NCBI GenBank assembly: GCA_000230935.2
Contig: AGIQ01000002.1
Coordinates: 1,847,932 to 1,911,931, forward strand
Reading direction: 5' to 3'
DNA length: 64,000 nucleotides
DNA from: Mycolicibacterium rhodesiae JS60
GTDB taxonomy: Bacteria; Actinomycetota; Actinomycetes; Mycobacteriales; Mycobacteriaceae
The notes under the pieces are model-generated. The model had not been told where the DNA came from. It saw only the letters and a list, made by a program, of their open reading frames with translations, and made no database searches. Shown here in pieces: positions 30,965 to 41,550 of this stretch; position 1 is the first letter of the stretch, and every line of letters starts with the position of its first letter. Position numbers and translations under genes: made by a program.

Positions 30965-32558
30965 CGACGTCGCGCACATAACGGTGCCCGTGCCCGTCGG
31001 GCACATCGACGGCCACCGCCATGTCCGCGGACACCTGCAGGAACGTCACGATCGGAATCCAGTACATGTCGGGGGACACGTCGTAACCGCGCGGCTCGCG
31101 CAGCCAATCCGGTTCGGCGAACAGCAGATCCGGGTTCCACCAGGTGATCGGGTCCGAGGCGTGCTGCAGGTAGACGATCCGCGGGTACCCCCACGGCTTA
31201 TCGGGGCGGCCCAGGTTGTCCGGCCGTGCCGCGAACCGGATGTTCTGGCCCTCGTCGTAGATCGGCAGCCACATCGGCGAATCGGCGTCGCGGTTGACCG
31301 TGACGTCGTCCCACATCGTGTTGTTGAACGTCGGGCCGGAGAACAGGGCCCCGTTGGTGCGGGCGATGATGTTGTTCGGGCTCAGGAACGGCGCCTCACC
31401 GCCGAACGAACCCAGACTTTCGCCGAACACCACGATCTTGGGCCGCTGCGCTTCGGGCATCTCGCGCAGCCGCGCGTCGACCGCCTCGAACAGCGCCTGG
31501 CCCGCCTGACGCGCATTCTCCTTGTCGACCAGGAACGACAACCAACTCGGCAGGAACGAGTACTGCATGCTCACGATCGCGGTGTCGCCGTTGTACATGT
31601 ACTCGAGCCCGGAGGCCTCGGCTTCGTTGATCCACCCCGTTCCCGTCGTGGTCGCGACCGCGATGACCTTGCGCTTGAACCCGCCGGCCCGCTCCAGTTC
31701 GCGGGCGGCGAGATCGGCTGCGGCCTTGATGTTCTTGGCGGAGTTCTTACCGGCGTAGGCGCGGATCGGCTCGACCGCGGGGGTGCCGTTGAACTTCGAG
31801 AGCTGTTCGACGGTGGGGCCACCGGCGACGAAGACACGACCCTGATGGCCCAACGTGTCCCAGGTGACCAGTGAGCCCGGGCCGCCCGAACGCAGCGGCG
31901 TGGTGGGGGCCGGATTGTCGGCATCCATCTCGTCGTTGACCGAGGCGAAGGTGCTGTTCAGGAAGCTCATGCCGCCCCGGACCACGATGCCGTTGAGCAG
32001 CGCGATCGTCAGGCTCAGCAGGATCGCGACCACGACCACGAACGAAACGCGCGGTGGCGCAAAACGATTCAGCTGGCGCACCAGGTATCTGACGAGTTTG
32101 CCGACCAGCTGGCCGATTTCGACGAACACGAACAACGTGATGACGCCGATGAGGCCGGCTTGCGGGTAGTTGAACCACTTCAGCCGTGGCACGCCCATCA
32201 GGTCGCGAACGTGGTCCTGCCAGACGTGAAACCAGTAGATCGTGAGCACCAGCCAGATGATCCCGACGATGACCAGCACCGGCCAGGCCCAGCGCGGCGG
32301 GTGCGGGCTGGTAGGCCGCGACAGCATGAAATTCACCAGCCAGACGGCAAACACACCGAGGCCGTATCCGATGGCGCCGGCGGCGCCACTGACCAGACCC
32401 TGGAACAGCGGGCCACGCGGCAACAGCGACGGGCTCAGTGAGAGGCCGAGAAACACCAGACCGACAGCGGTGCCGGTGAAGGTATAGCGGCGCTGCCACC
32501 AGTCCGGCTTGGGCTCGGGTTTCGGCTCCTGCACAATCTCCGGCTCGGTGACGGTCAC
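30876..32558 (-). CDS. Membrane alpha/beta-hydrolase, Rv1069c-like
   Basis: 560 residues. Five hydrophobic segments in the first 200 residues (for example VLVIVGIIWLVLTIYWF) form the N-terminal membrane domain; the C-terminal cytosolic or periplasmic alpha/beta-hydrolase domain has the nucleophile motif GESLG. This is the mycobacterial Abhydrolase_9 architecture and matches Rv1069c in place and length (587 in M. tuberculosis by memory). Substrate unknown. Ten nt separate its start from the end of echA8, so it could be the last gene of an echA9-echA8-hydrolase unit. Confidence 0.88.
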   Translation of the reverse strand: MTVTEPEIVQEPKPEPKPDWWQRRYTFTGTAVGLVFLGLSLSPSLLPRGPLFQGLVSGAAGAIGYGLGVFAVWLVNFMLSRPTSPHPPRWAWPVLVIVGIIWLVLTIYWFHVWQDHVRDLMGVPRLKWFNYPQAGLIGVITLFVFVEIGQLVGKLVRYLVRQLNRFAPPRVSFVVVVAILLSLTIALLNGIVVRGGMSFLNSTFASVNDEMDADNPAPTTPLRSGGPGSLVTWDTLGHQGRVFVAGGPTVEQLSKFNGTPAVEPIRAYAGKNSAKNIKAAADLAARELERAGGFKRKVIAVATTTGTGWINEAEASGLEYMYNGDTAIVSMQYSFLPSWLSFLVDKENARQAGQALFEAVDARLREMPEAQRPKIVVFGESLGSFGGEAPFLSPNNIIARTNGALFSGPTFNNTMWDDVTVNRDADSPMWLPIYDEGQNIRFAARPDNLGRPDKPWGYPRIVYLQHASDPITWWNPDLLFAEPDWLREPRGYDVSPDMYWIPIVTFLQVSADMAVAVDVPDGHGHRYVRDVVNAWAAILQPPGWTPDKTDRLRGIVHAPE

Positions 32559-32567
32559 GTCAGCACC

Positions 32568-33341
32568 CTAGCGGTGCGTGAAGTTGGCAGGGCGTTTCTC
32601 GGTGAAGGCAGCCATGCCCTCGGTCTGGTCGTCGGTGGCGAAGGCGGAGTGGAACAGTCGGCGCTCGTAGAGCAGGCCCTCGGTCAGGCTGGACTCGAAG
32701 GCCCGGTTGACCGCTTCCTTGGCCATCCGGGCGGCCGACCGCGACATCTGCGAGATCGTCGTCGCGACGGCCTTGGCCTCGGTCAGCAGCTCGTCGGCGG
32801 GCACCACCCGCGACACCAGGCCGCTGCGCTCGGCCTCGGCGGCGTCGATGGTGCGGCCGGTCAGGATCAGGTCCATCGCCTTGGCCTTGCCGATCGCCCG
32901 GGTCAGCCGTTGCGAGCCGCCCATACCCGGCAGCACACCCAGCTTGATCTCGGGCTGGCCGAATTTCGCGGTGTCGGCGGCGATCAACACGTCGCACATC
33001 ATCGCCAGCTCGCAGCCACCGCCCAGTGCGTAGCCGGCAACCGCCGCGATCGTGGGGGTGCGGACCGCGGCAAGCTTGCCCCAGGCCGCGAAGAAGTCGG
33101 CGTCGAAGACCTCCGAGAACGAGAGGGTGGCCATCTCCTTGATGTCCGCGCCTGCGGCGAACGCCTTGGCGCTGCCGGTGATGACGATGGCGCCGATACC
33201 GGGGTCTGCGTCGAATTCGGCGGCGGCCGTGGTGACCTCGACCATCACCTGGCTGTTTAGGGCGTTGAGCGCCTGGGGGCGGTTGAGTGTGATGGTGCCG
33301 ACCCGCTCGTCGCGGTCCACCAGGATGGTTTGGTAGCTCAC
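32568..33341 (-). CDS. echA8: Enoyl-CoA hydratase EchA8
   Basis: 257 residues from a GTG at 33341 (MSYQTILVDRDERVG). Both catalytic glutamates are present (GGGCELAMMCD and GQPEIKLGVLPG), as are TLNRPQALNALN and AFAAGADIKE. Length and neighbourhood match Rv1070c. It hydrates trans-2-enoyl-CoA in beta-oxidation. The frame remains open far upstream through echA9, but the GTG overlapping the echA9 stop by 4 nt (GTGA) is the natural start. Confidence 0.95.
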   Translation of the reverse strand: MSYQTILVDRDERVGTITLNRPQALNALNSQVMVEVTTAAAEFDADPGIGAIVITGSAKAFAAGADIKEMATLSFSEVFDADFFAAWGKLAAVRTPTIAAVAGYALGGGCELAMMCDVLIAADTAKFGQPEIKLGVLPGMGGSQRLTRAIGKAKAMDLILTGRTIDAAEAERSGLVSRVVPADELLTEAKAVATTISQMSRSAARMAKEAVNRAFESSLTEGLLYERRLFHSAFATDDQTEGMAAFTEKRPANFTHR

Positions 33342-34387
33342 TTGTGCTCCTCGAAGGTCAGGTCCGGGTCTGCCGGCGCGAAGTACTGTTCCACATCCTC
33401 GTCGGTCACCGCGTCCAGTGACGGCGGGTTCCACTTCGGATTGCGATCCTTGTCGACGATCTGTGCGCGGATGCCCTCGATGAGATCGTGCGAATCGAGC
33501 GATGCCGAGGACACCCGGTATTCCTGCACCAGAACGTCTTCGAGCGTGTCGAGCTCGGCGGCCCGTCGCACCGACGCCAGCGTGACGGCAGCGGCGATGG
33601 GGGAGCGCGATGCGATGAGGTCGGCGGCTTTCTTGGCCTCGTCTTCGTCGTGGCCGCGCAGGGCGGCGACGATGTCGGCGACGGTTTCGCCGGCGTAGCA
33701 CTCGTCGATCCAATCCCGCTGGGCCACAAGTTGGCTCGGGGGAGGCTCGGTGGCGAACGCCGTGACAGCTGCGTCCACGCCGTCGGCGACGATCGCTGCG
33801 GTGAATGCCTCCAGCGACTCGTGCGGGATGTAGTGGTCGGCGAAGCCGAGCGCGATGGCGTCGGATCCGGAGAACGGTGCGCCGGACAGCGCGGCGTGCA
33901 GTCCGAGCCCGCCGGGAGCCCGGGACAGCAGGTAGGTGCCGCCGACGTCGGGAATGAAGCCGATGCCGACCTCGGGCATGGCGACCTTCGAGGTGTCGGT
34001 CACCACCCGGACGCTGCCGTGCCCGGCGACGCCGACGCCACCGCCCATGACGATGCCGTCCATGATCGCCACGAACGGCTTGGGGTAGCTGCCGATCTGT
34101 GCGTTGAGCCGGTACTCGTCGAACCAGAAGCTGCGCGCCTCGTGCCCCTGGTCGCGCGCGCTGTGGTAGATCGCGACCACATCGCCGCCGGCACACAGGC
34201 CGCGCTCGCCGGCGCCGGTCAGCACCACCGCGCGCACGCCGTCGTCGTCGGCCCAGTCGGTCAGCGCCTTGGCGATGATCGTCACCATGTTGTGGGTGAG
34301 CGAGTTGATGGCCTTGGGGCGGTTGAGCGTCAGGAAGCCGATGCCACCGTCGACACGGGTCAAGACTTCGTCGGATTCAGCCGTCAC
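33338..34387 (-). CDS. echA9: Crotonase EchA9, 3-hydroxyisobutyryl-CoA hydrolase-like
   Basis: 349 residues, GTG start. FLTLNRPKAINSL, LCAGGDVVAIYHS, GGVGVAGHGSVRVVT and PEVGIGFIPDVGGTYLLSR are the hallmarks of the hydrolase-type crotonases of valine breakdown; these are about 90 residues longer than hydratases, as here. Matches Rv1071c by order. Translationally coupled to echA8. Calling it a hydrolase follows family knowledge; the old name echA9 is kept for synteny. Confidence 0.92.
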   Translation of the reverse strand: MTAESDEVLTRVDGGIGFLTLNRPKAINSLTHNMVTIIAKALTDWADDDGVRAVVLTGAGERGLCAGGDVVAIYHSARDQGHEARSFWFDEYRLNAQIGSYPKPFVAIMDGIVMGGGVGVAGHGSVRVVTDTSKVAMPEVGIGFIPDVGGTYLLSRAPGGLGLHAALSGAPFSGSDAIALGFADHYIPHESLEAFTAAIVADGVDAAVTAFATEPPPSQLVAQRDWIDECYAGETVADIVAALRGHDEDEAKKAADLIASRSPIAAAVTLASVRRAAELDTLEDVLVQEYRVSSASLDSHDLIEGIRAQIVDKDRNPKWNPPSLDAVTDEDVEQYFAPADPDLTFEEHK

Positions 34388-34609
34388 GACACTGAGGTCC
34401 TTCCGGGTAAAAGGTTGGATGTCCTAGCTTTTTTAAAAGGCAAAAGTACCAGTCGACAGAAGTTCGTGACCCGCCGGATACCGTCCGCAGGTAAGGTCAC
34501 GCTTTGTAGTGCCGGATACGCGGGAAGAATCTTGTGGACTTCCTGGGAACCGGTTCTGGGCGCCGTTCGTTGACGGTGCGTTACTCGATTTCCAGGAGAG
34601 GATCCGACG

Positions 34610-35458
34610 GTGCGGGAGACCAGCAACCCGGTATTTCGTTCGCTGCCCAGGCAGCAGGGCGGATACGCACAATTCGGTACCGGTGTCGCCGGTGCCCAGC
34701 AGGTCGCTTACCAGACCGACCCCTACCAGGGGGCCTACCAGCCGCAGACCGGTGTCTCGCGGCCCATGACGATCGACGACGTCGTCACCAAGACCGGCAT
34801 CACCCTCGGTGTGCTGTCTGTCGTCGCCGTCATCTCCTACTTCCTCGTGTCGGCCAACCTGGCGCTGGCCATGCCGCTCACCCTGATCGGTGGACTCGGC
34901 GGCCTGGTCCTGGTGCTGATCGCGACGTTCGGGCGTAAGCAGGACAACCCCGCCATCGTGCTCAGCTACGCCGCGCTGGAAGGCCTGTTCGTCGGCGCGG
35001 TGTCGTTCATCTTCGCCAATGTGGTCGTGTCCGGCGCCAACGCCGGCGTGCTGATCAGCCAGGCGGTGCTCGGCACCATCGGCGTGTTCTTCGGCATGCT
35101 CGTCGTCTACAAGACCGGCGCCATCCGGGTCACCCCGAAGTTCACCCGCATGATCGTCGCCGGCATGGTCGGCGTGCTGGTGCTGATGCTCGGCAACTTC
35201 GTGCTGGCGATGTTCGGTGTCGGCGGCGGTGAAGGCCTCGGCCTGCGCAGCGGTGGTCCGATCGCGATCATCTTCTCGCTGTTCGTGATCGCGCTCGCGG
35301 CGTTCAGCTTCCTGATCGACTTCGACGCCGCAGACCAGATGATCCGCGCCGGTGCGCCCGAGAAGGCCGCCTGGGGTGTGGCCCTCGGCCTGACCGTGAC
35401 GCTGGTCTGGCTCTACATCGAGATCCTGCGGCTGCTGTCCTACTTCCAGAACCGCTAG
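34610..35458 (+). CDS. Bax inhibitor-1/YccA family membrane protein
   Basis: 282 residues from GTG34610, with AGGAGAGG upstream. A roughly 50-residue Gln/Pro/Tyr-rich cytosolic N-terminus is followed by seven hydrophobic helices ending in the family's ADQMIRAGAPEKAAWGVALG and WLYIEILRLLSYFQNR. It corresponds to Rv1072. Members are proton-sensitive calcium-leak channels in the best-studied cases; the role in mycobacteria is not established. A strong hairpin terminator follows 14 nt after the stop. Confidence 0.9.
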   Translation: MRETSNPVFRSLPRQQGGYAQFGTGVAGAQQVAYQTDPYQGAYQPQTGVSRPMTIDDVVTKTGITLGVLSVVAVISYFLVSANLALAMPLTLIGGLGGLVLVLIATFGRKQDNPAIVLSYAALEGLFVGAVSFIFANVVVSGANAGVLISQAVLGTIGVFFGMLVVYKTGAIRVTPKFTRMIVAGMVGVLVLMLGNFVLAMFGVGGGEGLGLRSGGPIAIIFSLFVIALAAFSFLIDFDAADQMIRAGAPEKAAWGVALGLTVTLVWLYIEILRLLSYFQNR

Positions 35459-35471
35459 CTGCTCTCACGAA

Positions 35472-35502
35472 CAAAGCCCCGGCCTTCGCGGCCGGGGCTT
35501 TG
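35472..35502 (+). terminator. Rho-independent-like hairpin after the Bax-inhibitor gene
   Basis: A perfect 13 bp stem, CAAAGCCCCGGCC pairing with GGCCGGGGCTTTG, around a 5 nt loop TTCGC. The right arm supplies a short TTT run but no long U-tract, as is common in mycobacteria. Confidence 0.88.
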
Positions 35503-35609
35503 TCATGTCCGCCGAGCGTGCACTCACAGTCCGGTGCGCATGCACAGGACGGGCGAAAAGAGTCGCCTGCGGTCCAATCCAGGTCGGTGGTCGCCGCGAC
35601 CGTCGCGGC

Positions 35610-36476
35610 ATGCAACGGCCCTTTATCGGCAGTCGAGCGCTCGCGGCCGGCGAAGTCGCGAACAAGTACCGGCTTCGCAGTGGCTATCGCGCGGTATTCC
35701 CCGACGTCTACCTGCCTGGTGAATGCACCGCACCGACCTTGCGACAGCTAACCGAGGCCGCCTGGCTGTGGTCGGGTCAGCAGGGCATCGTCAGCGGCCT
35801 GGCCGCCTCGGCCCTCCACGGAGCGAAGTGGGTGCGCGACGACACGGCAATTGACCTGATCCATGCCAACCCGCGTGCGCCACGCGGCATCGTGACGCAC
35901 CGCGACGCGCTCTCTTCTGAGGAGTTCGGGCTCACCGCCGGTATGCGGGTAACTACGCCCGCCCGTACCGCATTCGACCTCGGCCGTTGGTTGACCCGAA
36001 ACGACGCGGTCGCCAGGCTCGACGCGTTGGGTCACGCGACCGGATTCGACCAGGCGGTGGTTCTGGACACGATTCGGCGGCACCCGGGAGTGCGGCAGGT
36101 CCGGCGGTTGAATGCCGCTCTGGCACTTCATGATCCGGGTGCGCAATCGCCGCAGGAGACGTGGTTGCGTCTGCTCGTGATCGACGGCGGCTATCCGCGC
36201 CCGCGCACTCAGATACCCGTCGACTGCGGAGATGGTTTTCCGCGGTATTTCCTCGACATGGGTTGGGAGGACCTGATGATCAGCGTCGAGTACGACGGCG
36301 CACATCACCGCAGCGATCCGGAGCAGGCTCGCCACGACATCGTGCGACACGAGACTCTGACTGAGCTGGGCTGGATCGTCATCCGGGTGGTCGCCGGCAT
36401 GCACCGAGCAGAAATCCTGCGACGACTCGACCGCGCGTGGTCATCGAGAGTGCGTGCAGATCGAAGAATCGCGTGA
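35610..36476 (+). CDS. AbiEi/DUF559-like protein with Vsr-type endonuclease fold (Rv1073-like)
   Basis: About 288 residues from Met35610 (frame open from 35505). The N-terminal part (SRALAAGEVANKY...) resembles the winged-helix AbiEi antitoxin-type domain; the C-terminal part has a PD-(D/E)xK-like core, with the D-then-ExD arrangement in FLDMGWEDLMISVEYDGAHH and the later LGWIVIRV strand, as in DUF559/Vsr proteins. It matches the place and length of Rv1073. Whether it cuts DNA is unknown. No toxin gene accompanies it: downstream is the convergent fadA3. Confidence 0.8.
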   Translation: MQRPFIGSRALAAGEVANKYRLRSGYRAVFPDVYLPGECTAPTLRQLTEAAWLWSGQQGIVSGLAASALHGAKWVRDDTAIDLIHANPRAPRGIVTHRDALSSEEFGLTAGMRVTTPARTAFDLGRWLTRNDAVARLDALGHATGFDQAVVLDTIRRHPGVRQVRRLNAALALHDPGAQSPQETWLRLLVIDGGYPRPRTQIPVDCGDGFPRYFLDMGWEDLMISVEYDGAHHRSDPEQARHDIVRHETLTELGWIVIRVVAGMHRAEILRRLDRAWSSRVRADRRIA

Positions 36477-36509
36477 GTCAACGATCTGTACGCACACTCG
36501 GCGGCGGGA

Positions 36510-37727
36510 TCAGCTCAGCCGCTCGACGACCATGGCCATGCCCTGGCCGCCGCCGACGCACATCGACTCGATGCCGAACGTCTTGTCGTAGGTCTGCAGG
36601 TTGTTCAGCAGCGTGGCGGTGATCCGGGCGCCGGTCATGCCGAACGGATGCCCGAGCGCGATCGCGCCGCCGGAGACGTTGAGCTTGTCCTCGTCCATCC
36701 CCAGCGCCCGCGCCGAGCCGAGCACCTGGACCGCGAACGCCTCGTTGATCTCGAACAAGTCGATGTCGGAGAGCGACATCTTCGCCGCAGCGAGCGCCTT
36801 CTTGATGGCCTCGATCGGGCCGAGGCCCATGATCTCCGGCGACAGGCCCGACACCCCGGTCGACACGATGCGCGCCAGTGGGGTCAGCCCCAGCTCCTTG
36901 GCCTTGGTATCGGACATGATCACCACCGCGGCGGCGCCGTCATTCAGCGGGCAGGCATTGCCGGCCGTGATCGTGCCGTTGGGGCGGAAGACGGGCTTGA
37001 GCTGACTGATCTTCTCGTAGGTGGTGCCGGCCCGCGGGCCATCATCGGTCGAGACGGTGCTCCCGTCCGGGAGGGTGACCGGCACGATCTCGCGCTCGAA
37101 GAAGCCGCTCTTGATGGCCTCCTCGGCGCGGTTCTGCGAACGCACACCCCAGTGGTCCTGGTCCTCCCGGCTGATCCCGGTGTGCAGCGCCACGTTCTCG
37201 GCGGTCTGGCCCATCGCGATGTACACATCAGGGATCAGGCCGTCTTCGCGGGGGTCATGCCACTCCTCGGCACCGGCGGAAGCCGCCGTCGACCGCTCCT
37301 GTGCCTCGGCGAACAGCGAGTTCTTGGTGTCCGGCCAGCCGTCGGCGCTGCCCTTGCCGAACTGCGAGACGGTCTCCACGCCGGCCGAGATGAAGGCGTG
37401 GCCCTCGCCGGCCTTGATCGCGTGGAACGCCATCCGGGTGCTCTGCAGCGACGACGAACAGTAGCGGTTGACCGTGGTGCCCGGCATGAAGTCGTAGCCC
37501 AGCTCGACCGCGACGACGCGGCCGATGTTGAAGCCGGACTCACCACCGGGCTGGCCGCACCCCATGATCAGGTCGTCGATCTCACGCGGGTCCAGTGAGG
37601 GCACCTTGTCGAGTGCGGCGCGCACCATCTGCGTCGCCAGATCGTCCGGGCGGATGCTGGCCAGCGACCCCTTCTGCGCGCGCCCGATCGGCGAGCGGGC
37701 AGTGGAAACAATGACGGCTTCGGGCAT
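36510..37727 (-). CDS. fadA3: Acetyl-CoA acyltransferase FadA3
   Basis: 405 residues, the same length as Rv1074c by memory. Nucleophile Cys90 (NRYCSSSLQS), IALGHPFGMTG with the His, and MCVGGGQGMAM with the second Cys. NEAFAVQV is present. Start Met37727 (MPEAVIVSTARSP) fits the family better than the Met at 37760. It performs thiolytic cleavage in beta-oxidation and lies near echA8/echA9, although in a separate unit. The SGNH esterase gene ends 37 nt upstream on the same strand, so co-transcription is likely. Confidence 0.94.
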   Translation of the reverse strand: MPEAVIVSTARSPIGRAQKGSLASIRPDDLATQMVRAALDKVPSLDPREIDDLIMGCGQPGGESGFNIGRVVAVELGYDFMPGTTVNRYCSSSLQSTRMAFHAIKAGEGHAFISAGVETVSQFGKGSADGWPDTKNSLFAEAQERSTAASAGAEEWHDPREDGLIPDVYIAMGQTAENVALHTGISREDQDHWGVRSQNRAEEAIKSGFFEREIVPVTLPDGSTVSTDDGPRAGTTYEKISQLKPVFRPNGTITAGNACPLNDGAAAVVIMSDTKAKELGLTPLARIVSTGVSGLSPEIMGLGPIEAIKKALAAAKMSLSDIDLFEINEAFAVQVLGSARALGMDEDKLNVSGGAIALGHPFGMTGARITATLLNNLQTYDKTFGIESMCVGGGQGMAMVVERLS

Positions 37728-37764
37728 GACGGCTCCTTGGTGTGCTGCGACGATGCACACGAAC

Positions 37765-38730
37765 CTAGCTCGCGGGCACCACGATCGGTGCGGGGACCCC
37801 AGTGGTTCGGCGGCGCAACAGCCGCACGAGTGGTCCGAGCCGGTCGGTCAACGCCCGGACCTCCGAGCGGGTGGCCCACGGCAGATCGGGGACGGTCGCC
37901 CCGGTCCACTCACCGAGGGCGTGGCATAGCGCGGGCAGCAACTGATTGGCCGCCAACGCATATCCGGCCGCCGACGGGTGATAGCGGTCTTCGGAGAACA
38001 TCAGCTCGGGTGCCTGCCGGAAGTTCGGTGACAGCAGGTCGGCCAGCGGCACCGGAACGCCGCCCGCGGCACGCACCGCCGCGGCCTGCGCGCGTGCCAG
38101 CCGAAGGCCGCGCGCGCGGGCGGTCCACCGCAAGGGCTGCGGAATGTCTTTGATGACACCGAAATCCGGGCAGGTGCCCACGACCACCACCGCGCCGGAC
38201 GCCCGCAGGCGCTGTACCGCCGCGCCGAGCCTGCGCGCTGACGCGCTGAGCCCGTTGAGAGCGGTGATGTCGTTGGCGCCGATCATGATCACCGCGGCAT
38301 CGGGCGGCGGTCCGGCCACGAACATCGCGTCGACCTGACCGGACAGGCCCTTCGACGTCGCCCCCACGATCGCCTTCGTCGACAGCCGGATCGACTTGCC
38401 GGACTCTTCGGCCAGCCCTCGCGCGAGGAGAACGCCGGGTACCTCGTCGGCATTGCGGCAGCCGTAGCCGGTGGCCGTCGAGTCTCCGAACACCATCAGG
38501 TGAAGGTCGAACGGCACACCGCGTTCCCAGCGGATGACGGGCCCGCCGCCGGGCGCGTAGACGCCGTCTGCGCGCGGCGGCACGTCCCACGATTTGGGGA
38601 TGACATTGCGAACTTGGTCCGCCTGACCGCTGAGCAAACTGCGCGCACCCAGTACAGCGGTACCGGTGGATGCCAGAACCCCCGCCGCTGCCAGCGCCGC
38701 TGTCGACTTTCGCGGAGCGCGTATGCCCAC
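37765..38730 (-). CDS. SGNH/GDSL esterase (Rv1075c-like)
   Basis: 321 residues. An N-terminal hydrophobic segment (ALAAAGVLASTGTAVLGA) makes it exported or membrane-anchored. SGNH blocks are clear: Ser84 in FGDSTATGYG, the Gly/Asn block GANDI and the catalytic Asp/His in DRYHPSAAGY. It matches Rv1075c in position. Expected activity is hydrolysis of short acyl esters on the outside of the membrane. Probably transcribed with fadA3. Confidence 0.9.
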   Translation of the reverse strand: MGIRAPRKSTAALAAAGVLASTGTAVLGARSLLSGQADQVRNVIPKSWDVPPRADGVYAPGGGPVIRWERGVPFDLHLMVFGDSTATGYGCRNADEVPGVLLARGLAEESGKSIRLSTKAIVGATSKGLSGQVDAMFVAGPPPDAAVIMIGANDITALNGLSASARRLGAAVQRLRASGAVVVVGTCPDFGVIKDIPQPLRWTARARGLRLARAQAAAVRAAGGVPVPLADLLSPNFRQAPELMFSEDRYHPSAAGYALAANQLLPALCHALGEWTGATVPDLPWATRSEVRALTDRLGPLVRLLRRRTTGVPAPIVVPAS

Positions 38731-38798
38731 GGGTCCAGTTTAGGTGCTGCTCGGGCTGGAATCCGGTCGCCAGAGTGGCCCCGCGATTACGGACAGGT

Positions 38799-38823
38799 AT
38801 CAGATCCGGTAAGAAATCAGATC
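38799..38823. repeat. Direct repeat ATCAGATC x2 upstream of lipU
   Basis: Two exact copies, 38799-38806 and 38816-38823, are spaced 17 nt start to start in the 190 nt divergent gap between the SGNH esterase and lipU. The surrounding sequence is AT-rich for this genome (a -10-like TAGATAAT follows at about 38836), so the pair may be a binding site. Evidence is the repeat alone. Confidence 0.35.
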
Positions 38824-38920
38824 GTTAGTTGTTGTAGATAATACGCATGGCAAGCTAAGTCCCCGGGGTTCGCTCGATTGCCCGGGACACGTATCTACAT
38901 TGGCGTAGGGAGTGTTGACG

Positions 38921-39973
38921 ATGACCGCACCCAGCAAGGTCCGGGCTTCGGCCCCGCATCGTGTAACGACGGGCAGCGGGCATCACCCGCGCCGGTATCC
39001 GGTCTCTGACGGCGCACCGGTCGAGGTCGTCGAGAGTGGTCCCAGCGTCGCCGCGCGGCTCGTTTCGATCGGCACCCGCGTCTCCATGTGGCCCACGTTG
39101 GCCGTGCTCAGCCACGTCCCGCACTGGCCGTGGCCGTTCGGCCTGGTCGATTTCGTTGCCCGCGCGTTGCTGCCCACCCCGGGCACGGTCCGGGCGACTG
39201 TCGGCCTGCCCAACGCTTCCGCTCAGCTGGTGCGCGCGCCCGGCGTGCTGCCGGCCGACGGGAACCGCCGCGTCGTCCTCTACATGCACGGTGGAGCCTT
39301 CCTGACCTGCGGTGTGAATTCCCACAGCCGAATCTCGGTTGCGCTGTCGAAGTTCGCCGACTCGCCGGTGTTGGTCGTCGACTACCGGTTGATTCCCAGG
39401 CACAGCATCGGCAACGCCGTCGACGACTGTTACGACGCCTATCAGTGGCTGCGGACGCGTGGCTACGAGCCCGACCAGATCGTGTTGGCGGGCGACTCCG
39501 CGGGCGGATATCTGGCGCTGACTCTCGCGCAGCGGCTGCAGGCCCTCGGCGAAGAGCCCGCCGCGCTGGTCGCCATATCGCCGCTGTTGCAGCTCGACCA
39601 GGAGCAGAAGGTCAACCACCCGAACATGCACACCGATGCGATGTTCCCGCCCAAGGCCTTTGACGCGCTGGTCGCATTGGTCGCGCGGGCAGCCGCCAAG
39701 AACATCGTCGACGGCGAACCCGAGGGCGTCTACGAACCGCTCGACCACATCGAGCCGGGACTTCCGCGCACGCTGATCCACGTGTCGGGGTCCGAGGTCC
39801 TGCTGCACGACGCCCGGTTGGCCGCACGCCGGCTGGCGGCGTCCGGTGTGCCCACCGAGGTGCGGGTGTGGCCCGGCCAGATCCACGACTTCCAGCTCGC
39901 CGCTCCGCTGATTCCGGAAGCCAAGCGCTCGCTGCGGCAGATCGGTGAGTACATCCGCGAAGCCACCGGCTAA
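38921..39973 (+). CDS. lipU: Alpha/beta-hydrolase-3 esterase/lipase LipU
   Basis: About 350 residues from Met38921, preceded by AGGGAG; GTG and TTG codons just upstream are alternatives. Hormone-sensitive-lipase family: oxyanion motif HGG (123-125), nucleophile Ser193 in GDSAGG, and catalytic His in WPGQIHDF. The Asp precedes in the HVSGSEVLLHD region. Order matches Rv1076. M. tuberculosis LipU is shorter (about 297 by memory); the extra N-terminal residues here are of uncertain use. Expected to hydrolyse short to medium acyl esters. Confidence 0.88.
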   Translation: MTAPSKVRASAPHRVTTGSGHHPRRYPVSDGAPVEVVESGPSVAARLVSIGTRVSMWPTLAVLSHVPHWPWPFGLVDFVARALLPTPGTVRATVGLPNASAQLVRAPGVLPADGNRRVVLYMHGGAFLTCGVNSHSRISVALSKFADSPVLVVDYRLIPRHSIGNAVDDCYDAYQWLRTRGYEPDQIVLAGDSAGGYLALTLAQRLQALGEEPAALVAISPLLQLDQEQKVNHPNMHTDAMFPPKAFDALVALVARAAAKNIVDGEPEGVYEPLDHIEPGLPRTLIHVSGSEVLLHDARLAARRLAASGVPTEVRVWPGQIHDFQLAAPLIPEAKRSLRQIGEYIREATG

Positions 39974-40006
39974 CCAGTCGACGCGAAAGCCTGACACGAT
40001 GTAGGC

Positions 40007-41401
<1,395 letters not shown>

Positions 41402-41550
41402 TATTGTTGCCTGAGCAAATACTTGCCGCAGGTTGACGCCCGGATGTGTCGGGCAGATGAAGATTCCGCTTTGCCGCGATGTGCAGGTACTTCTCAGGTA
41501 GATTTATGCCGCTTTACCTCAGGTGATCATTCGGATGTGGAAGGCGTGCC

